This document shows, one piece after another, positions 34,104-46,179 of a stretch of 64,000 nucleotides of DNA; position 1 is the first letter of the stretch, and each line of letters begins with the position of its first letter. The stretch spans positions 16,650,324 through 16,714,323 of the forward strand of contig CM039509.1 of the NCBI GenBank assembly GCA_022432975.1. The letters run 5' to 3'. The notes beneath the pieces are model-generated. The model saw nothing but the letters and a program-made list of their open reading frames with translations. It was not told the DNA's origin and searched no databases. The position numbers and the translations under genes were made by a program. The DNA is from Begonia masoniana (lineage: Eukaryota > Streptophyta > Magnoliopsida > Cucurbitales > Begoniaceae).

Positions 34104-34326
34104 TTGCCAATTGTGCTCCAAAACGCGTCTTGCTATGTTGGGAGGGTCTCTTTACATATGTTTCATTTCCATATACTTCCCCAAGCGATGTGGGATTGTG
34201 ACGACCCCCTCTTTACGACCCGGGATTCGCCTATACTCGAGTTCGGGATCCATCCACCCCGCAACCCAAGGTTTGCCCCGCAGTCGTACACATACGTACA
34301 CATACCATTCGGGTCATCACAGTTCG

Positions 34327-34502
34327 GGTTTCTTAGCGACCATTCTTGACACACAAAGACAGAATGAAAAGAGCCTATGTGATATTCCGGTAGTTGCACA
34401 GTTTCTGGAAGTTTTCTTGGACGAATTACCAGGTTTGCCTCGTGACCGAGAAATTGATTTTTTGATAGAGATTATCCCTGGTTCAGCGCCTGTATCTAAG
34501 AA
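34327..34502 (+). pseudogene. pol: RT N-terminal part, before the solo LTR
   Basis: It carries the conserved lead-in to RT (DIPVVAQFLEVFLDELPGLP, DREIDFLIEI, APVSKN) and is open in frame 1. It is split from the rest at AAG-AA by the LTR at 34503. The frame resumes correctly at 37053 when the target duplication is counted once. Confidence 0.85.
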
Positions 34503-37052
34503 TGTAACACCCAAAAATTTTTTATAATGTATGTAGCCTATTATAGGGTAAGTCGTGAGAGTTTAAAGTTAGTCCTAATGTTATCCTAGCAAATTGAGTT
34601 GGAAAGTGAAATTGGATGAGGAAGTTAAGAGGAAACCCTAGAATTAAGTGGTTAGAAATTATGTTGAATTGAAATTTGAGATAAAGGTAAATAAAAGTAA
34701 AGATGAGGGTTTGAAGGGGATGATTCATGTTTGTTTAAGGGAAATTGTAAGGGAGGGGTGATTTTATAAATAAAGTGATTTTGGTGGAATATTTTCAAAG
34801 AGAAATGTCATGTTAGGTTAAAAAGGAAAAGTTGGTTTCTTCTTTCCTATCTTCCACGACTTTTTCTTCCTCCGTTGTTGAGCACTCTTCCCTTCATTCC
34901 ATCAAGATTTGCTAGGTCTTTGAGGTAAGTTTTAATGGGTTTTGAGTTTGATGCTTTTTAGTTGAAATTTTGAGGTTTTGGTTGTGTTTTTGTGGAGTTT
35001 GATTAGGGTTTGGGAAACCCTAAATGAGGGGTCCAAATTTTTGGTTTCTTTGGCTGGTTTTCTTGTTAAATTTAAGGGTTTAAACTTAGGATAGGTTGGT
35101 TTAGGTTATTTAGGTAGTTAGATTAGAGAATAGGTGAGTGTTGGTAAAAAATCAGTTTTGGGATTATTGGTCGCCGGTTCTGTTTTGTGGTTTTTGAATT
35201 GGCCAAGTTGTTTGGTTGCTAAAGTTCATTCTTCAATGGATTGTAGACATGTTGAGGTTTACGGAATGGGGTGGAATGTCTAAATTCGTTAAAAAATGAG
35301 TAAGTTATGGCCGATTAAAGTTGGATGGTGGAAAATGTAGGAAAATCGGGTTTTTAGGGTTTATACTTTAAAGTGGTTTAATTGTTGTTAGTTTTGGTTT
35401 AGATAATTCCTTAGAATATTGCTAAGTTATTTTTCTTAAGTTGACAAGCGAGTAATTGAGCTTGACGAAGTGAACGATTACGTATAGAGTATCCAGACAA
35501 GTAATGGAGTGCATTTGTTTTGCCTTCGGGCCTACACCATGGAACTGTAGGGTTTATGGTTTGGTTGTCGTTTTGGTTTGTGTTTAAGTATTGTGTGAGT
35601 GTCATGCATCATGTTTTAAGCTACGAAAATGAGTTTTGTGCATAGTTTGAAAGGTGAGCCTGAAACGTAAAAAGAGAATAATAAATGAAATGTGGTCTCG
35701 AGTGGAGTCGCCAGGTTGTGTAGGCTGCTGGTGGGGCACTTACGAGGGGCTCTACATGAGATGAGTTGTTGAAAATACGTAAGTATTGTGAGTATGAACG
35801 CCTCGTCGTTAACGTGCAAGTGGAAGCAATAGAGGGTTCTATGATCGATGTGGGAGGAGATCGTGTTCGGCCTTCCAATGGGGGGGACCTGGATGTAAGC
35901 TATCCGATCTTGCTCTAGTAGGTCAAGGTGTGGCCGTCCAATGAGCGGGGCTCGGATATGTGCCTACTTGATTCACGTGTAAAAGTGAAAGATTAATGCA
36001 ACGAACATGAAACGAAAACAACTGAGTGAGTAGAAACTGCATTTAGGGGTTGAGTGGAGTATGCATCATTTTGAATTGCATTATTCCCTACTTCCTAAGC
36101 ATTAGGCTTACGTTTTGTGTTCTGTGGTGTAGGTGACGACATCTTTACAGGTGAACTAGATGAGAGAAGCAAGGACTAGGGAGCAGTCGGCGACGAACGA
36201 GGCATGCAAGTGCGGGTATTTGTAGGGGCATCTCGACCATGGTCTTTTGGGAGATGTGTGGGGATCAGTATTTTAGATTGTATATAGTTTCCTAACTATT
36301 TTGGATATTTGTAGGATTTGATCGTTTTGTTGGACTTGTTTGTATGTAAATAATGGTCTTTTATAAACTTTATGGATGTTGTTTTGAATGTGTTTTATAA
36401 AAGTTTGGATTTTTAGGATTTTGGTTTTAGAAAATTTAGTCGTTATACTGCTCGGTTTTTTATAAAAGAAACAGTGTCCGTTTTAACCCATTTTCACGTT
36501 TTCACTAAAAATTTGGAGTCGTGTTTTCTGGGATTTTTATGTGTCGAGGAGTCAGGAATGTCGGGAAAAGTTTTGAGGTAAATTAGGTGATTTTAGTGTG
36601 TGTGATTTGATGAAAATGAAGAAATGGTGTAAAAAGGTTTGCTTTGCACTGGTGGTGCACGGAGGGCGTGCTGGCGCCGGGCTGGGGGCATAAAGCATGC
36701 GCGCGGGGCGCCTCGCGCCGATTGATCGGCAGATGATACTACTGCTAATCGAGCGACCCGAGAGGTCGCCGATCGATCACCTTAGGTGTGCTCGAGTGCG
36801 CGTGCGTGGCGCCCTTTGTGACGCACTTCGATTTTTTTAAAAAAAAAAATTCGTTTCAAATTTATTTGAACCCGATCTTTTTTGACAGGTTTGGCACGTA
36901 TTTTACGCACGTTTTCAAACCAATTTTGAGGGTTGGAAAAACCCAAAAAATCGAGTCAAAATTTTATCGAATTTTAGTTTAAACTTTGCTTTAAACGTGG
37001 TAAGTGTGAGCAAAATAGCGTACCGAGCTGGGGTGGATTTGGGGGCATTACA
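34503..37052 (+). mobile_element. Solo LTR (2550 bp) in RT
   Basis: TGTAACACCC...GGGGGCATTACA with target duplication AAGAA at 34498-34502 and 37053-37057. There is no PBS, PPT or coding sequence, so it is a solo LTR left by recombination between two LTRs. It holds a GGGCCTACACCAT box (35528), an acceptor-like GGTGTAG|GTGACG (36134) and a donor position mutated to CAGACAAGTAATGG (35493), so its putative intron is dead. A GC-rich patch with GATCGAT inverted repeats lies at 36655-36785. Confidence 0.92.
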
Positions 37053-38300
37053 AAGAACCCTTATAGAATAGCGCCGGTTGAACTGAGGGAATTGCAAGCC
37101 CAGTTGAAGGAATTGACGGATAAGGGTTTCATACACCCTAGTGTGTCTCATTGGGGCGCTCAAGTATTGTTTGTGAAAAAAAAGGATGGCTCCTTAAGGA
37201 TGTGTGTGGATTATCGGGAATTGAATAAGCTGACTATAAATAATAAGTATCCATTGCCGAGGATCGACGATCTATTTGACTAGTTACAAGGAGCCACGAT
37301 ATTTTCAAAGATCGATCTACGTTCAGGGTATTACCAATTGAAAGTTAAAGCCGAAGATATACCAAAGACTATCTTCAGAACACGTTACGGGCATTATGAG
37401 TTTATGGTGATGTCCTTTGTATTGACGAATGCCCCGATAGCTTTCATGGACTAATGAACAGAGTGTTTCGGGAGTTCTTGGATAAGTTTGTAATAGTGTT
37501 CATAGATGACATTTTGGTGTATTCCCGAAACGACGACGAGCACGCAGAGCACTTGAAGGCTGTTTTGACTACTTTGAAGTGGCACCAGCTATATGCTAAG
37601 TTTTCCAAGTGCGAGTTTTGGCTTAATCAATTGAATTTCTTAGGCCATATAATTTTGAAAGAAGGAGTTTCGGTAGATCCGGTTAAGATTCAAGCCGTAA
37701 GGGAGTGGCCACAACCGAAAAATGCGAGTGAAGTATGAAGTTTTGTAGGCCTGGCTAGATATTACAGGAAGTTTATCAAAGGATTCTCTACGATAACCAA
37801 GCCTCTGAAAAATTTGACGAAGAAAGAGGTGAAGTATGAATGGTATAAGGCTTGTGAAGATAGTTTTCAGACCTTGAAGAAAAAATTGACCACAGCGCCA
37901 TTGTTGATATTGCCCGTGGAGAATGAGATATTTAGTATTTACTGCGACGCGTCCAAAGTAGGATTGGGATGCGTATTGATGCAGGATGGAAAGGTCATTG
38001 CCTTTGCATCTAGATAATTGAAAAGTTATGAGCAGAATTACCCGACACACGATCTCGAATTGGCAGTGGTGGTATTTGCATTAAAGATATGGCGACACTA
38101 CCTGTATGAATAGAAGTGCAAGGAATTTTCAGACCATAAGAGCTTGAAGTACCACTTTACACAGAAAGATTTAAATATGAGGCAAAGAAGGTAGTTGGAG
38201 TTCATAAAAGACTACGACTTTGAGATAAAGTACCATCTAGGAAAGACAAATACAGTGGCAGACTCATTGAGTAGGATGCCTAAGACTGAGCAGTCCACCA
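37053..38300 (+). pseudogene. pol: RT (main part) and RNase H
   Basis: RT blocks [32 protein letters not shown] and the catalytic FIDDILVYS are present. RNase H has [15 protein letters not shown]. One single-base deletion near 37452 shifts the frame from 3 to 2. Stops are at 37281 (TAG, Gln), 37736 (TGA, Arg), 38015 (TAA, Gln), about 38111 (TAG, Gln) and 38192 (TAG, Trp). All are reachable by a C:G to T:A change. Confidence 0.85.
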
Positions 38301-39840
38301 TTTTTTACATGTCAGCTTCTTTGAGAAAGGGGATCCAGAAGTTTGAGTTGCAAGTAGTTACGGAGCTTTCAACCTTACTTTCAGACTTAATGATACGGCC
38401 AACTCTTTTGGACAAGATTAAGGAGGCCCAACATATGGACTGAAAGGAAAAAGAGGATATTGTGGCCAAGTTAACGGATGCGTCTTTTGAATTCAGTTAC
38501 TTGGAGGACGACATTTTAAAATTCAAGGACAGATGGTATATTCCGAGAGATGAGTAGTTGAAGAAATTGATTTTGTCTGAAGAACATTCATCATCGTTCT
38601 CAGTGCATCTAGGCAACACCAAGATGTACCGATATCTAAAAGTACACTATTGGTGGCCCAACATGAAATGCGGAATAGCCAATTTTGTACAGTCCTGCCT
38701 AGTTTGCCAGCAGGTGAAGGCAGAGCACCAAAGGCTAGGTGGAATGTTACAACCACTAACGTCCCTAGTGGAAGTGGGATCATAGCTCAATCAACTTCGT
38801 TGTTAGTTAACCGAAGACAACCAAGGGACACGATAGTATATGGGTCGTGGTAGATAGACTGACAAAGACTGTCCATTTCTTGCCTGTTAAGATGACCTAC
38901 ACGATGAATCAGTTTGCAGAGCTGTACGTCCAAGAGATTATCAAATTACATGAGATTCCAGTATCAATTGTTACAGACCGAGATCCCAGGTTTACTTCGA
39001 GTCTTTGGAGAAGTTTACAAGACGCTATGGGTACGAAGTTAACGTTTAGCACTGCGTTCCATCCTCAGACTGACGGACAATCTGAAAGGACAATTCAGAT
39101 GCTTGAGGATATGTTGAGAACATGCGTGCTAGAGTTTCTAGCATCATGGAGCCAGTATTTACCGTTGATCGAGTTTGCATATAATAACAGCTACCAGTCT
39201 ACGATTTGTATGGCTCCGTACGAAGCACTTTATGGTAGGAAGTGTCGATCGCCCCTGTATTGGGATGAAGTGGGCGAAGCTAAATTGATTAACCCAGAGA
39301 TTTTACAACAGTTATCTGAGAAGGTTGCTGTTATCAGACAAAGGATGGAAACAGCACAGAGCCAACAAAAGAGTTATGCACATCGAAGGAGGAGAGACCT
39401 GGTATTTGTGGTAGGAGACGAGGTGTTTTTGAAGATTTCGCCATTTAACGGCGTTGTTCGATTTGGCAAGAGAGGGAAATTGAATCCATAGTTCGTCGGA
39501 CCTTTTCTAATAACTGAAAGGATAGAAGCTACGGCATACAACTACAATTGTCATCATCTATGGAGGGAGTACATAACGTCTTCCACATGTCAATGTTGAG
39601 GAAGTGTATACAATATCCAACGCATGTGGTAGAACCGGTTAACCTAGAGGTACAGCCAACTTTAACTTATGAGGGGAAACCGGTGCAAATTCTGGAGTCT
39701 TTAGTGAAGGTCCTATGCAGCAAGACAATCCCACTAGTAAAGGTATTATGGAGAAACCACAACGTAGAGGAAGTCACGTGGGAATGCCAACAGGACATGA
39801 TGGATAGATATCTAGAATTGTTCAGGTACGCAATTTTTGG
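38301..39840 (+). pseudogene. pol: Integrase and chromodomain
   Basis: The HHCC region (SSSFSVHLGNTKMYR...[12 protein letters not shown]) and the core blocks ([19 protein letters not shown]) are visible. The chromodomain (KTIPLVKVLWRNH...EEVTWE) ends near 39810. Stops are at about 38441 (TGA), 38554 (TAG) and 39489 (TAG). Frame changes occur near 38785-38847 and 39490-39548. A 214-residue frame (38847-39491) holds the catalytic core. Confidence 0.85.
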
Positions 39841-39855
39841 GACAAAATTTCAATT

Positions 39856-39868
39856 AAAGAGGGTAGGA
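39856..39868 (+). promoter_or_regulatory. Polypurine tract
   Basis: AAAGAGGGTAGGA lies just before TGTAACACCCGGG, preceded by the shared GGGACAAAATTT box. Confidence 0.8.
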
Positions 39869-41447
39869 TGTAACACCCGGGTTTTCATGTTTTCGGGTTT
39901 TTTGCTTAATATGGTTATATTAGTAAATATAGTAAATTAAGTTCGTTTTGCAAACGAGAAGTGTTGTTAGAACCTTAGGAATAAATTGAAATATTTGGTG
40001 GAACAAGGAAGTTTTGGAGAGTCGAAATCGATAGGTTAAATAACGAATTAATTAGAAGAATAGGTAAAAGGGTAAAAAGTTAATTTGGTAAGCTAAATTT
40101 TATAAAAAACTAACAAACTCCCCTCCCCTTCCCACGAAGACTCACTCTGCAGAAGGAAGATTTCCCTCCCTCTCGGCCATTTTGCTCTCCCACGCCGATT
40201 CTTGAACGTCGACGATTGTCCCCCTTTTTTCCAGCGTCAATTCTTCCGTTTTTCTTCCCCAATCAACACTCTAAGTAAAGCTCTATTATTCTAGACGTTT
40301 AGTTTCAGTTTTTTGAGTTGTATTTCGTTGGGTTTTTGTTTTAGGGTTTGAGAAATTATAGGTTTATGTTAGAAATTATTAGATTTATCGTATTAATGTC
40401 TATTGATGATGTATTTATGATTATAATTGGTAGTTAGGATGAATTAATGGTTGTTGTTTTGATTTTTGGTGGTTGAGAGATTGAAAAAGCCATTAATGAA
40501 GGTTGTAGAGATTGTGAGCGCGAATTGCTCGATAGAATGCCCGAAAGAAATAAATTAAAGTTTTAGGAAAATTGCCTTAGGTAGGAGTTTCGTTTGGTTT
40601 TAGAAACGATTTATGTAGACTCGATTCTAACGGCGAATTTATGAAATGTCTTAGGAGAACCAAGCTAATGATGGTGCTCGGCATTGCTAAGGACGCCAGG
40701 TAAGTGGGTGTTGGGTTTCTGGCCCTTAAGGCCCTACATTATATCGATGCTAGGATCGTATGTTTTGATGATGTTTCCTTGGATTGTAGGGTTTTGGGTG
40801 AGTCGGGTAGCCAAGGAATTTAGTTAATCGTTTCACGTCATGTTCGATTACATATATGTCTAATTATGAATTGTCTTTGATGGTTTTATATGTGTAGTTC
40901 CTCATGCATCATGTTTTCCACTAAAAGGCATACGAAACATTTTTTTTACATGCACGTTATCATTGAAAAAGGAAGTAAAGAACAAGTAATATATGTAAAA
41001 GTAAGTGAAGGATGTGGGTGAGTAGGGCACATGGCACGATGTATATGGTACGAACGGGGCAAGGTAAAACACCCAATGTATATGGTACACACAGGGCAAG
41101 GCATGTGGTCTACGGGGTAGATGGGGTGGTGCATGTGCCTACTACCACATAAATCCCTACTTTTCCTCATGTATGTACTGTTAAAGAAATGAAATGAACA
41201 TGTTTTACGAAAGTCATGTATCCATGTATATGGCATTTATTGTGCACTCCTTACTAAGTATTAGGCTTACAGTTACAATCGTATGATGTAGGTGACGAGA
41301 TCGAAGGTGACGAGATCGAAGGTGAGGAACCTCCTCTTGATGATAAAGTATAAGTGGTCGAAAGATGGTGCTCGTGGCAACGGGAAGTGTTTTGGCAAGG
41401 CTTACTTACTTGTGGGTGTGCTCTGAGCAAATTTTTAGCGTAAATAT
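39869..41447 (+). repeat. 3' LTR, cut by the next element
   Basis: It starts TGTAACACCCGGG. It includes a putative intron and ends where TGTAATATCC of the next element begins. The remaining part of this LTR is not found in the window. Confidence 0.8.
40700..41291 (+). other. Putative LTR intron (592 nt)
   Basis: The donor is CCAG|GTAAGTGGG, followed by GGCCCTTAAGGCCCTACA. The branch-like CTTACTAAGTATT precedes the acceptor ATGATGTAG|GTGACG. The layout is the same as at 9482-10035. Splicing is inferred. Confidence 0.4.
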
Positions 41448-42411
41448 TGTAATATCCGGCCTGTACGAAATTTTATATTATAATATATATTGACATTTTT
41501 ATAAATATGTCAAATCAAACCCGTTTTACAAAAAAAAAGCGTCATTAGAATCCTAACGATTAATAGGAATTTTAGGAAATTTATGGGATTTTTCGTAGTA
41601 ATAACGCTATATTCCAAGTAATTAAGTTTCTCGTAATATAAAGGACGTTTTAGTAAAAATATTAAACGAGATCCGATTTGCGAACGGACAGTTTTGATAA
41701 ATCCCAAATAATAAATTGGACTTATGGGTGAAATAAGGATATTTGGCGGAATCGAATAGCTAGTTAATTAACGAAACAAGCGACGAAACGAATATAAAAA
41801 CTATGGAAGGGCAAAACGGTAATTTGCCAAGTCAATTTTAATATTTAAAAACCTTTTTCTCTTCCTCCTTCACCATTTCACGCCAGCAGCTCTCTGTTTT
41901 TTATTTTCCTCTCAGCCTCCTTTCTGCCCGCGAGGGTTTCTCGACATCCAACCTCCGTTCGTCCTCCAATCGTTCCGTTTTCTTCGCGCTTTCTCCTCCA
42001 TTCGATGCTCTAGGTATGATTCTAAAGTTTTAGAGCGTTAGTTTTGGGTTTACGCAAAGTTATACGGTTAGGGTTCCGTTTTCTTCGAAATCGATAGATT
42101 GTTGTAGATTACGAATGTATAGGATGTATTGAACGTTATTGGACGAAGTTAGAGTGATTTGTGAGAAATGTTAAAATTGAAGAATTTTCGAGTTTTTAGG
42201 AATACTCGTTAATTGGAATTTTAAACTATCGAGCGTTAATCGTTGTTTAAATACTTCGATTAGTTAGGTTGAGATTTTAAGAAATTCCTTAGCTAAGGTT
42301 TTGGTTAAATTTGGACGTTTAGAAGTTTAAACTCGTTTTAACGATAAACGTTGTGTTTTGCCTCAGACAAACAACGGTCGTGGACGGAACTTGAGCTGCT
42401 TTGGACACGAG

Positions 42412-42867
42412 GTAAGTTCTCGTGATCTTCTCTGGCCGATTGGCCTACACCGTACTTCGAAGTCTTCTCGAGGAGTTTTGTTAACACCTTTATTTACTCG
42501 CTTTGGTTGGGTAGTGAGGGTTCGATTGTCTTTTAGGTTGATTTTGTGTTTTAATGGTATGCTCTGTACGTATGTTTACTTTCTGTCATATTGAACTGTT
42601 ACATAGATAGTTACAGGTCATGCGAGATGGGGCTCAGGCACGGCTGTACGTGTTGTAAGCGTGTACCCCCCCCCCACCCATCTAGCTGGAAAGAGTAGTC
42701 CGACCGCAAGATGGGCTCTCTCCGGTTAGGAGGCTGAGATCTCGGTGACACCATAGAATAAAGATAAAGAAAATGCTGTATGATTTCTGAACTCATACGC
42801 ATAGCATGCATGTACATTTACTAGAACTTGCTGAGATTTTTATCTCATAGGTGTCTGTATGGTGTAG
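42412..42867 (+). other. Putative LTR intron (456 nt)
   Basis: The donor is ACGAG|GTAAGTTCTCG, followed by GGCCGATTGGCCTACACC. The acceptor is ATGGTGTAG|GTGATT, with CTTGCTGAG upstream. Splicing is inferred. Confidence 0.4.
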
Positions 42868-43334
42868 GTGATTACGAGAAAACAGGTGAGGATGAGATTC
42901 CTCCTCCTGAGGAGTGATCTAGTTGACGGAGGATGGTTGCGGTGGTGTGCTGGCGCAGTCGACGCTTACCTGACCCGTGGGGATGTATGTATAGGTGTTT
43001 GGGTTTTTGGAATGTTTTGGACTGATGGTTGTATAGACATTTTAGGATGGCTGGTTCTGGTTAGGTGATAGACTGATGTTTTCTATGTTTTATAAACCGT
43101 ATTTGTAAAATGTTTTATTGAAGCTTTTAATTGCTCGCTATGGAAATCGTTTAAAATGTTTTTAGGTTCGATATGGATATGCTCGATTTTTAGATCTATC
43201 CACATAGTTGGATTTCGCAAAGTCCGCTGCAAATTGGTTGAGTTTAAGTTACAAGTCTATGTGTTTATTGATGAAGAATGTATAGAAGTGGTATGAAAGG
43301 GGATGAGGAAATGGTGTAAAATATAGGAAGTTTT

Positions 43335-43619
43335 GCTCTCTGGAATCGGATTCCATAGAGCGTATTAAAGTGTTTGCTCTCTGGAATTCCAGAGAGCAAA
43401 TTGTTGTAAAATGAAAGGCGATGGGGCGCCAGTGTGAGGGGCGATGGATCGCCCCTCCCTTCTTCTTGGTTGGCGACCGGGCGCCGAGATGAGGGGCGAC
43501 TGATCGCCCCTCCTAGTCTCAATACAGCGACTGATCGCTGCAATGTGCAGCGACTGATCGCTGCAATGTGCAGCGATCAATCGCTGAGACCGATCGCTGA
43601 TGCAGCGATCGGTCGCTGC
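43335..43619. repeat. Hairpin cluster, left LTR
   Basis: Two GCTCTCTGGAATTC palindromes (43335-43361 and 43376-43397) are followed by GGGGCGACTGATCGCCCC-type and GCAGCGACTGATCGCTGC-type hairpins and GCAGCGATCGGTCGCTGC at the end. Stem sequences differ from the array LTRs, but pairing is kept. Confidence 0.88.
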
Positions 43620-43889
43620 TTCCTTTTTCGGCAGAATGTCAATTTTGCCCTCCCTTTTGTTTTACTTGTAAATTGTTTTAAAATTATAATTTTATTTAAT
43701 AGTTTTAATTGTTTTAAATAGTTTTATCTTAATTGTTTTAAGTTGGTTTTAAACGGTTTACAAACAACGCTAACGATTTCAATTCCGCTTAGAGTTTAGT
43801 TAAAATCGGTTTCAAAGCCCCCGGGTTTTAAAATCGGTTCTGTAGACTCCTCGACTGCACATCCACTACGCGGACATTCTTCATCAACT

Positions 43890-43954
43890 GTAAGTATGTT
43901 TATAGTTTTATTTGATTTCTGTTTCTTAGAGTATTTGTTTATTAACTTTTATAG
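43890..43954 (+). other. Putative 65-nt leader intron
   Basis: The donor is CAACT|GTAAGTATG and the acceptor CTTTTATAG|GAG, 13 bases before the gag ATG at 43968. Confidence 0.4.
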
Positions 43955-43967
43955 GAGATATATAAAC

Positions 43968-45000
43968 ATGCTGCGTCGAGGAAATGACCGAGACGACCGA
44001 GATGATACGATAGACACCTTCAAGGATTTTATTGCCCAGCAGTTCCAGCACATGGAGCGTCAGGCTCAGCAGATGGAGAAACAGTCTAAGCAGCTGGGTA
44101 CTATGATTGATCGTGAGGGCACTAGAGCTCGAGAGGCAGCCATTCTGGGCATTCGGGGGATGGAGAGATTTCAGAAGCTCCAGCCCCCCGTATTTAGCAG
44201 ACAGTCCACTGATCCCTCTTCAGCCGAGGAGTGGATTCGCACTATGGAGGACATGCTGGCGTATGCTAGCATATAGGACGGAGAGAGGGTGGCTTTGGTG
44301 ACCTACCACCTAGCTTTAGATGCCCGATTCTGGTGGGACACTGTGAAGACGACCACCGATGTGACTATTATGGGCTGGGAGAGATTCAGGACAAATGTTT
44401 TACGAGAAGTATTTCAGCCATACCGTGCGAGAGGCGAAGATGGTTGAGTTCATGCAGTTACGGCAAGTTGGTACGATTGCCGAGTATGTGAGGAAGTTTG
44501 AAGCCCTTTCTAGATTTGCACCACGTCAGGTCAGCGTTAACGAGGACAAGGTACGCCGATTTTTACAGGGACTTAGTGAGGAGTTCCGAATGCGCCTTAC
44601 TATATATGGGGTGCGGAATGTATCATACGACGAGATAGTGGCCAGGGCGCTTGATATTGAGGCAGTTGATAGAGATTCTGCCAAATCGAGGGAGCCATCT
44701 AAGGGTTTCTTCCGAGAGATACGTCCTCAGTCTCTGAACCGAGGTTGGCATCCTAGAGCACAGCCTCAGTAGCAACAGAGGGGTGTCAAGAGACCTCTTG
44801 AGGGAGGTAATGATCAGGGTAAAGGGAAGCAAGTACAAATGGCTCCTCAGATACCTATTTGCCCTAAATGCCAGAGGGAACATACTGGCCAGTGCAGATT
44901 GGGCATGGGTGTGTACTATCGGTGTAGAGACGTGGGCCATTTTGTTAGGGATTGCTCGAAGCCCGACAGAGATCAGCTAGGCGGTGATCAGAGGAGAGTT
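43968..45000 (+). pseudogene. gag: gag, first copy
   Basis: It starts at 43968 (MLRRGNDRDDRDD) and carries the capsid core (AEEWIRTMEDML, FYEKYFSHTVR, FEALSRFAPRQV). A stop (TAG) lies at 44274. A frameshift at about 44390 (an added base in GGACAAATG) moves it to frame 1, with a further TAG at 44770 at a Gln position. In the zinc knuckle (YYRCRDVGHFVRDC) the first Cys has become Tyr, compatible with a G to A change. Confidence 0.85.
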
Positions 45001-45500
45001 ATGCCGAGGATCTTCGCATTTATAGAGCCTGGTGATGTCGTTAACGAGGATCAGCCTGTCGTGATAACAGGTACTATATTGATTATGGGGGTAGCTGTAT
45101 TTTCTTTGTTAGACACGGGGGCTACGCACTCTTTTGTTTCCACTGCTTGTGTGTCTAAATTGAAGCTTGCACCTGAGTTAGCAGAATGCGAATATAGTGT
45201 GATGCTACCTTCAGGAGAGCGTATGCAGTCAGGTCATGTTGTCCAGGGCAATATTATCTCGATTGGGGATAATACCCTTTATGCTCGCCTTATTGTTATG
45301 GGCATCGAGCACTATGATCTTATCTTAGGGATGGATTGGCTATCATAGCACTTCGCCACCATCGATTGTCGATCCGGGATTGTGACCTTCCGACCCCCGG
45401 GTAAAGCCGAGTTTTCTTATCAGGCGATGAACAGATCGAGTAGCTCGCCTATTTCTTATTCTATGAAGGTCAACGAGCAGTTTAAAGGTGCGTGATCTAT
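45001..45500 (+). pseudogene. Protease
   Basis: LLDTGATHSFVS with its catalytic DTG (45112-45120) is intact and in the same frame as the end of gag. Conserved SVMLPSGERM and HYDLILGMDWL blocks follow. Stops are at 45346 (TAG) and near 45494 (TGA). Confidence 0.85.
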
Positions 45501-45906
45501 TTATTTGGCCTCTGTATTTGATGTTCAGTTGCTCAGCGGAGTAAAGCTGAGTGACATTCCTATAGTCAGAGAGTTCTCTGGTATATTCCTTGATGATCTT
45601 CCCGGGTTACCACCGGACTGGGAGATTGAATTCACTATTGATGTCTATCCAAACTCCGCAGCAAGGTTTAAAAACCCGTATCGGTTGGCACCAGCTGAGT
45701 TGAGAGAGTTGAGGACTCAACTTGACGAGTTATTAGAGAAAGGGTTTATCCGACCCAGTGTTTCGCCTTGGGGTGCGCCCGTTCTATTTGTCAAGAAGAA
45801 AGACGGGACCCTTAGGATGTGCATCGATTACAGAGAGTTGAACAAATTGACGGTGAGGAATAAATATCCGTTTCCTCGGATCGATGATTTATTTGATCAG
45901 CTGCAA
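45501..45906 (+). pseudogene. pol: RT, first part
   Basis: It carries [30 protein letters not shown] and [14 protein letters not shown], and is open up to the insertion at 45907. The interrupted codon series resumes in frame at 48653 when TGCAA is counted once. Confidence 0.88.
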
Positions 45907-46179
45907 TGTCACACCCCTAAATCCGTACCCATATTTCCGTAATAAATTTTTCATTTTCATTTTTGTGCTTATTTCTTTCCTCTACTTTAATTAAAACCTT
46001 ACGCGGAAATTAAACTGTAGTTGAAATCAAAACTGAAATCAGAATTTAAAACTGAACCTCAAAGCATTTAAAACAAACCTTTAATAAATAATTAAAACTT
46101 AAAAACATTTAAAAGAAAACTTTAAAACAATTTAAGGAAGTGGGAGGGCAGAATCGGAACTCTGCCCTCAAAATGGAGG

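Larger units (their letters stand above)
33483..34321 (-). mobile_element. Cassandra TRIM, complete (839 bp)
   Basis: Two 384-bp LTRs (33483-33866 and 33938-34321) flank a 71-bp internal region. The target duplication GTTCG is at 33478-33482 and 34322-34326. On the minus strand the order is LTR, AA, PBS TGGTATCAGAGCC (33923-33935), a purine tract (GGGCCCCCTAGGGGGGGTGAT) and LTR. The LTRs contain a 5S rRNA-like segment, the hallmark of Cassandra. It is non-coding. I count about three differences between the LTRs, so the insertion is recent. Confidence 0.92.
32186..41447 (+). mobile_element. Tekay-like gypsy element, 5' truncated, nested
   Basis: There is no 5' LTR or PBS: the sequence starts inside gag. 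It then has protease, RT, RNase H, integrase, chromodomain, PPT and a 3' LTR (from 39869). The body is interrupted by a Cassandra TRIM (33483-34321) and a solo LTR (34503-37052). The 3' LTR is cut at 41447 by the next plus-strand element. Confidence 0.85.
41448..43804 (+). repeat. Left LTR, 3' end deleted
   Basis: It begins TGTAATATCCGGC. Compared with the second LTR it lacks about 150 bases inside the putative intron (equivalent of 60377-60530), as well as its last 60 or so bases and the start of the PBS. After TTTAGTTAAAATCGG it continues TTTCAAAGCCCCCGG. Confidence 0.85.

Noticed and set aside
36655..36785. CpG island or host promoter
   Set aside because: It is a GC-rich patch inside a solo LTR bounded by a clear target duplication.
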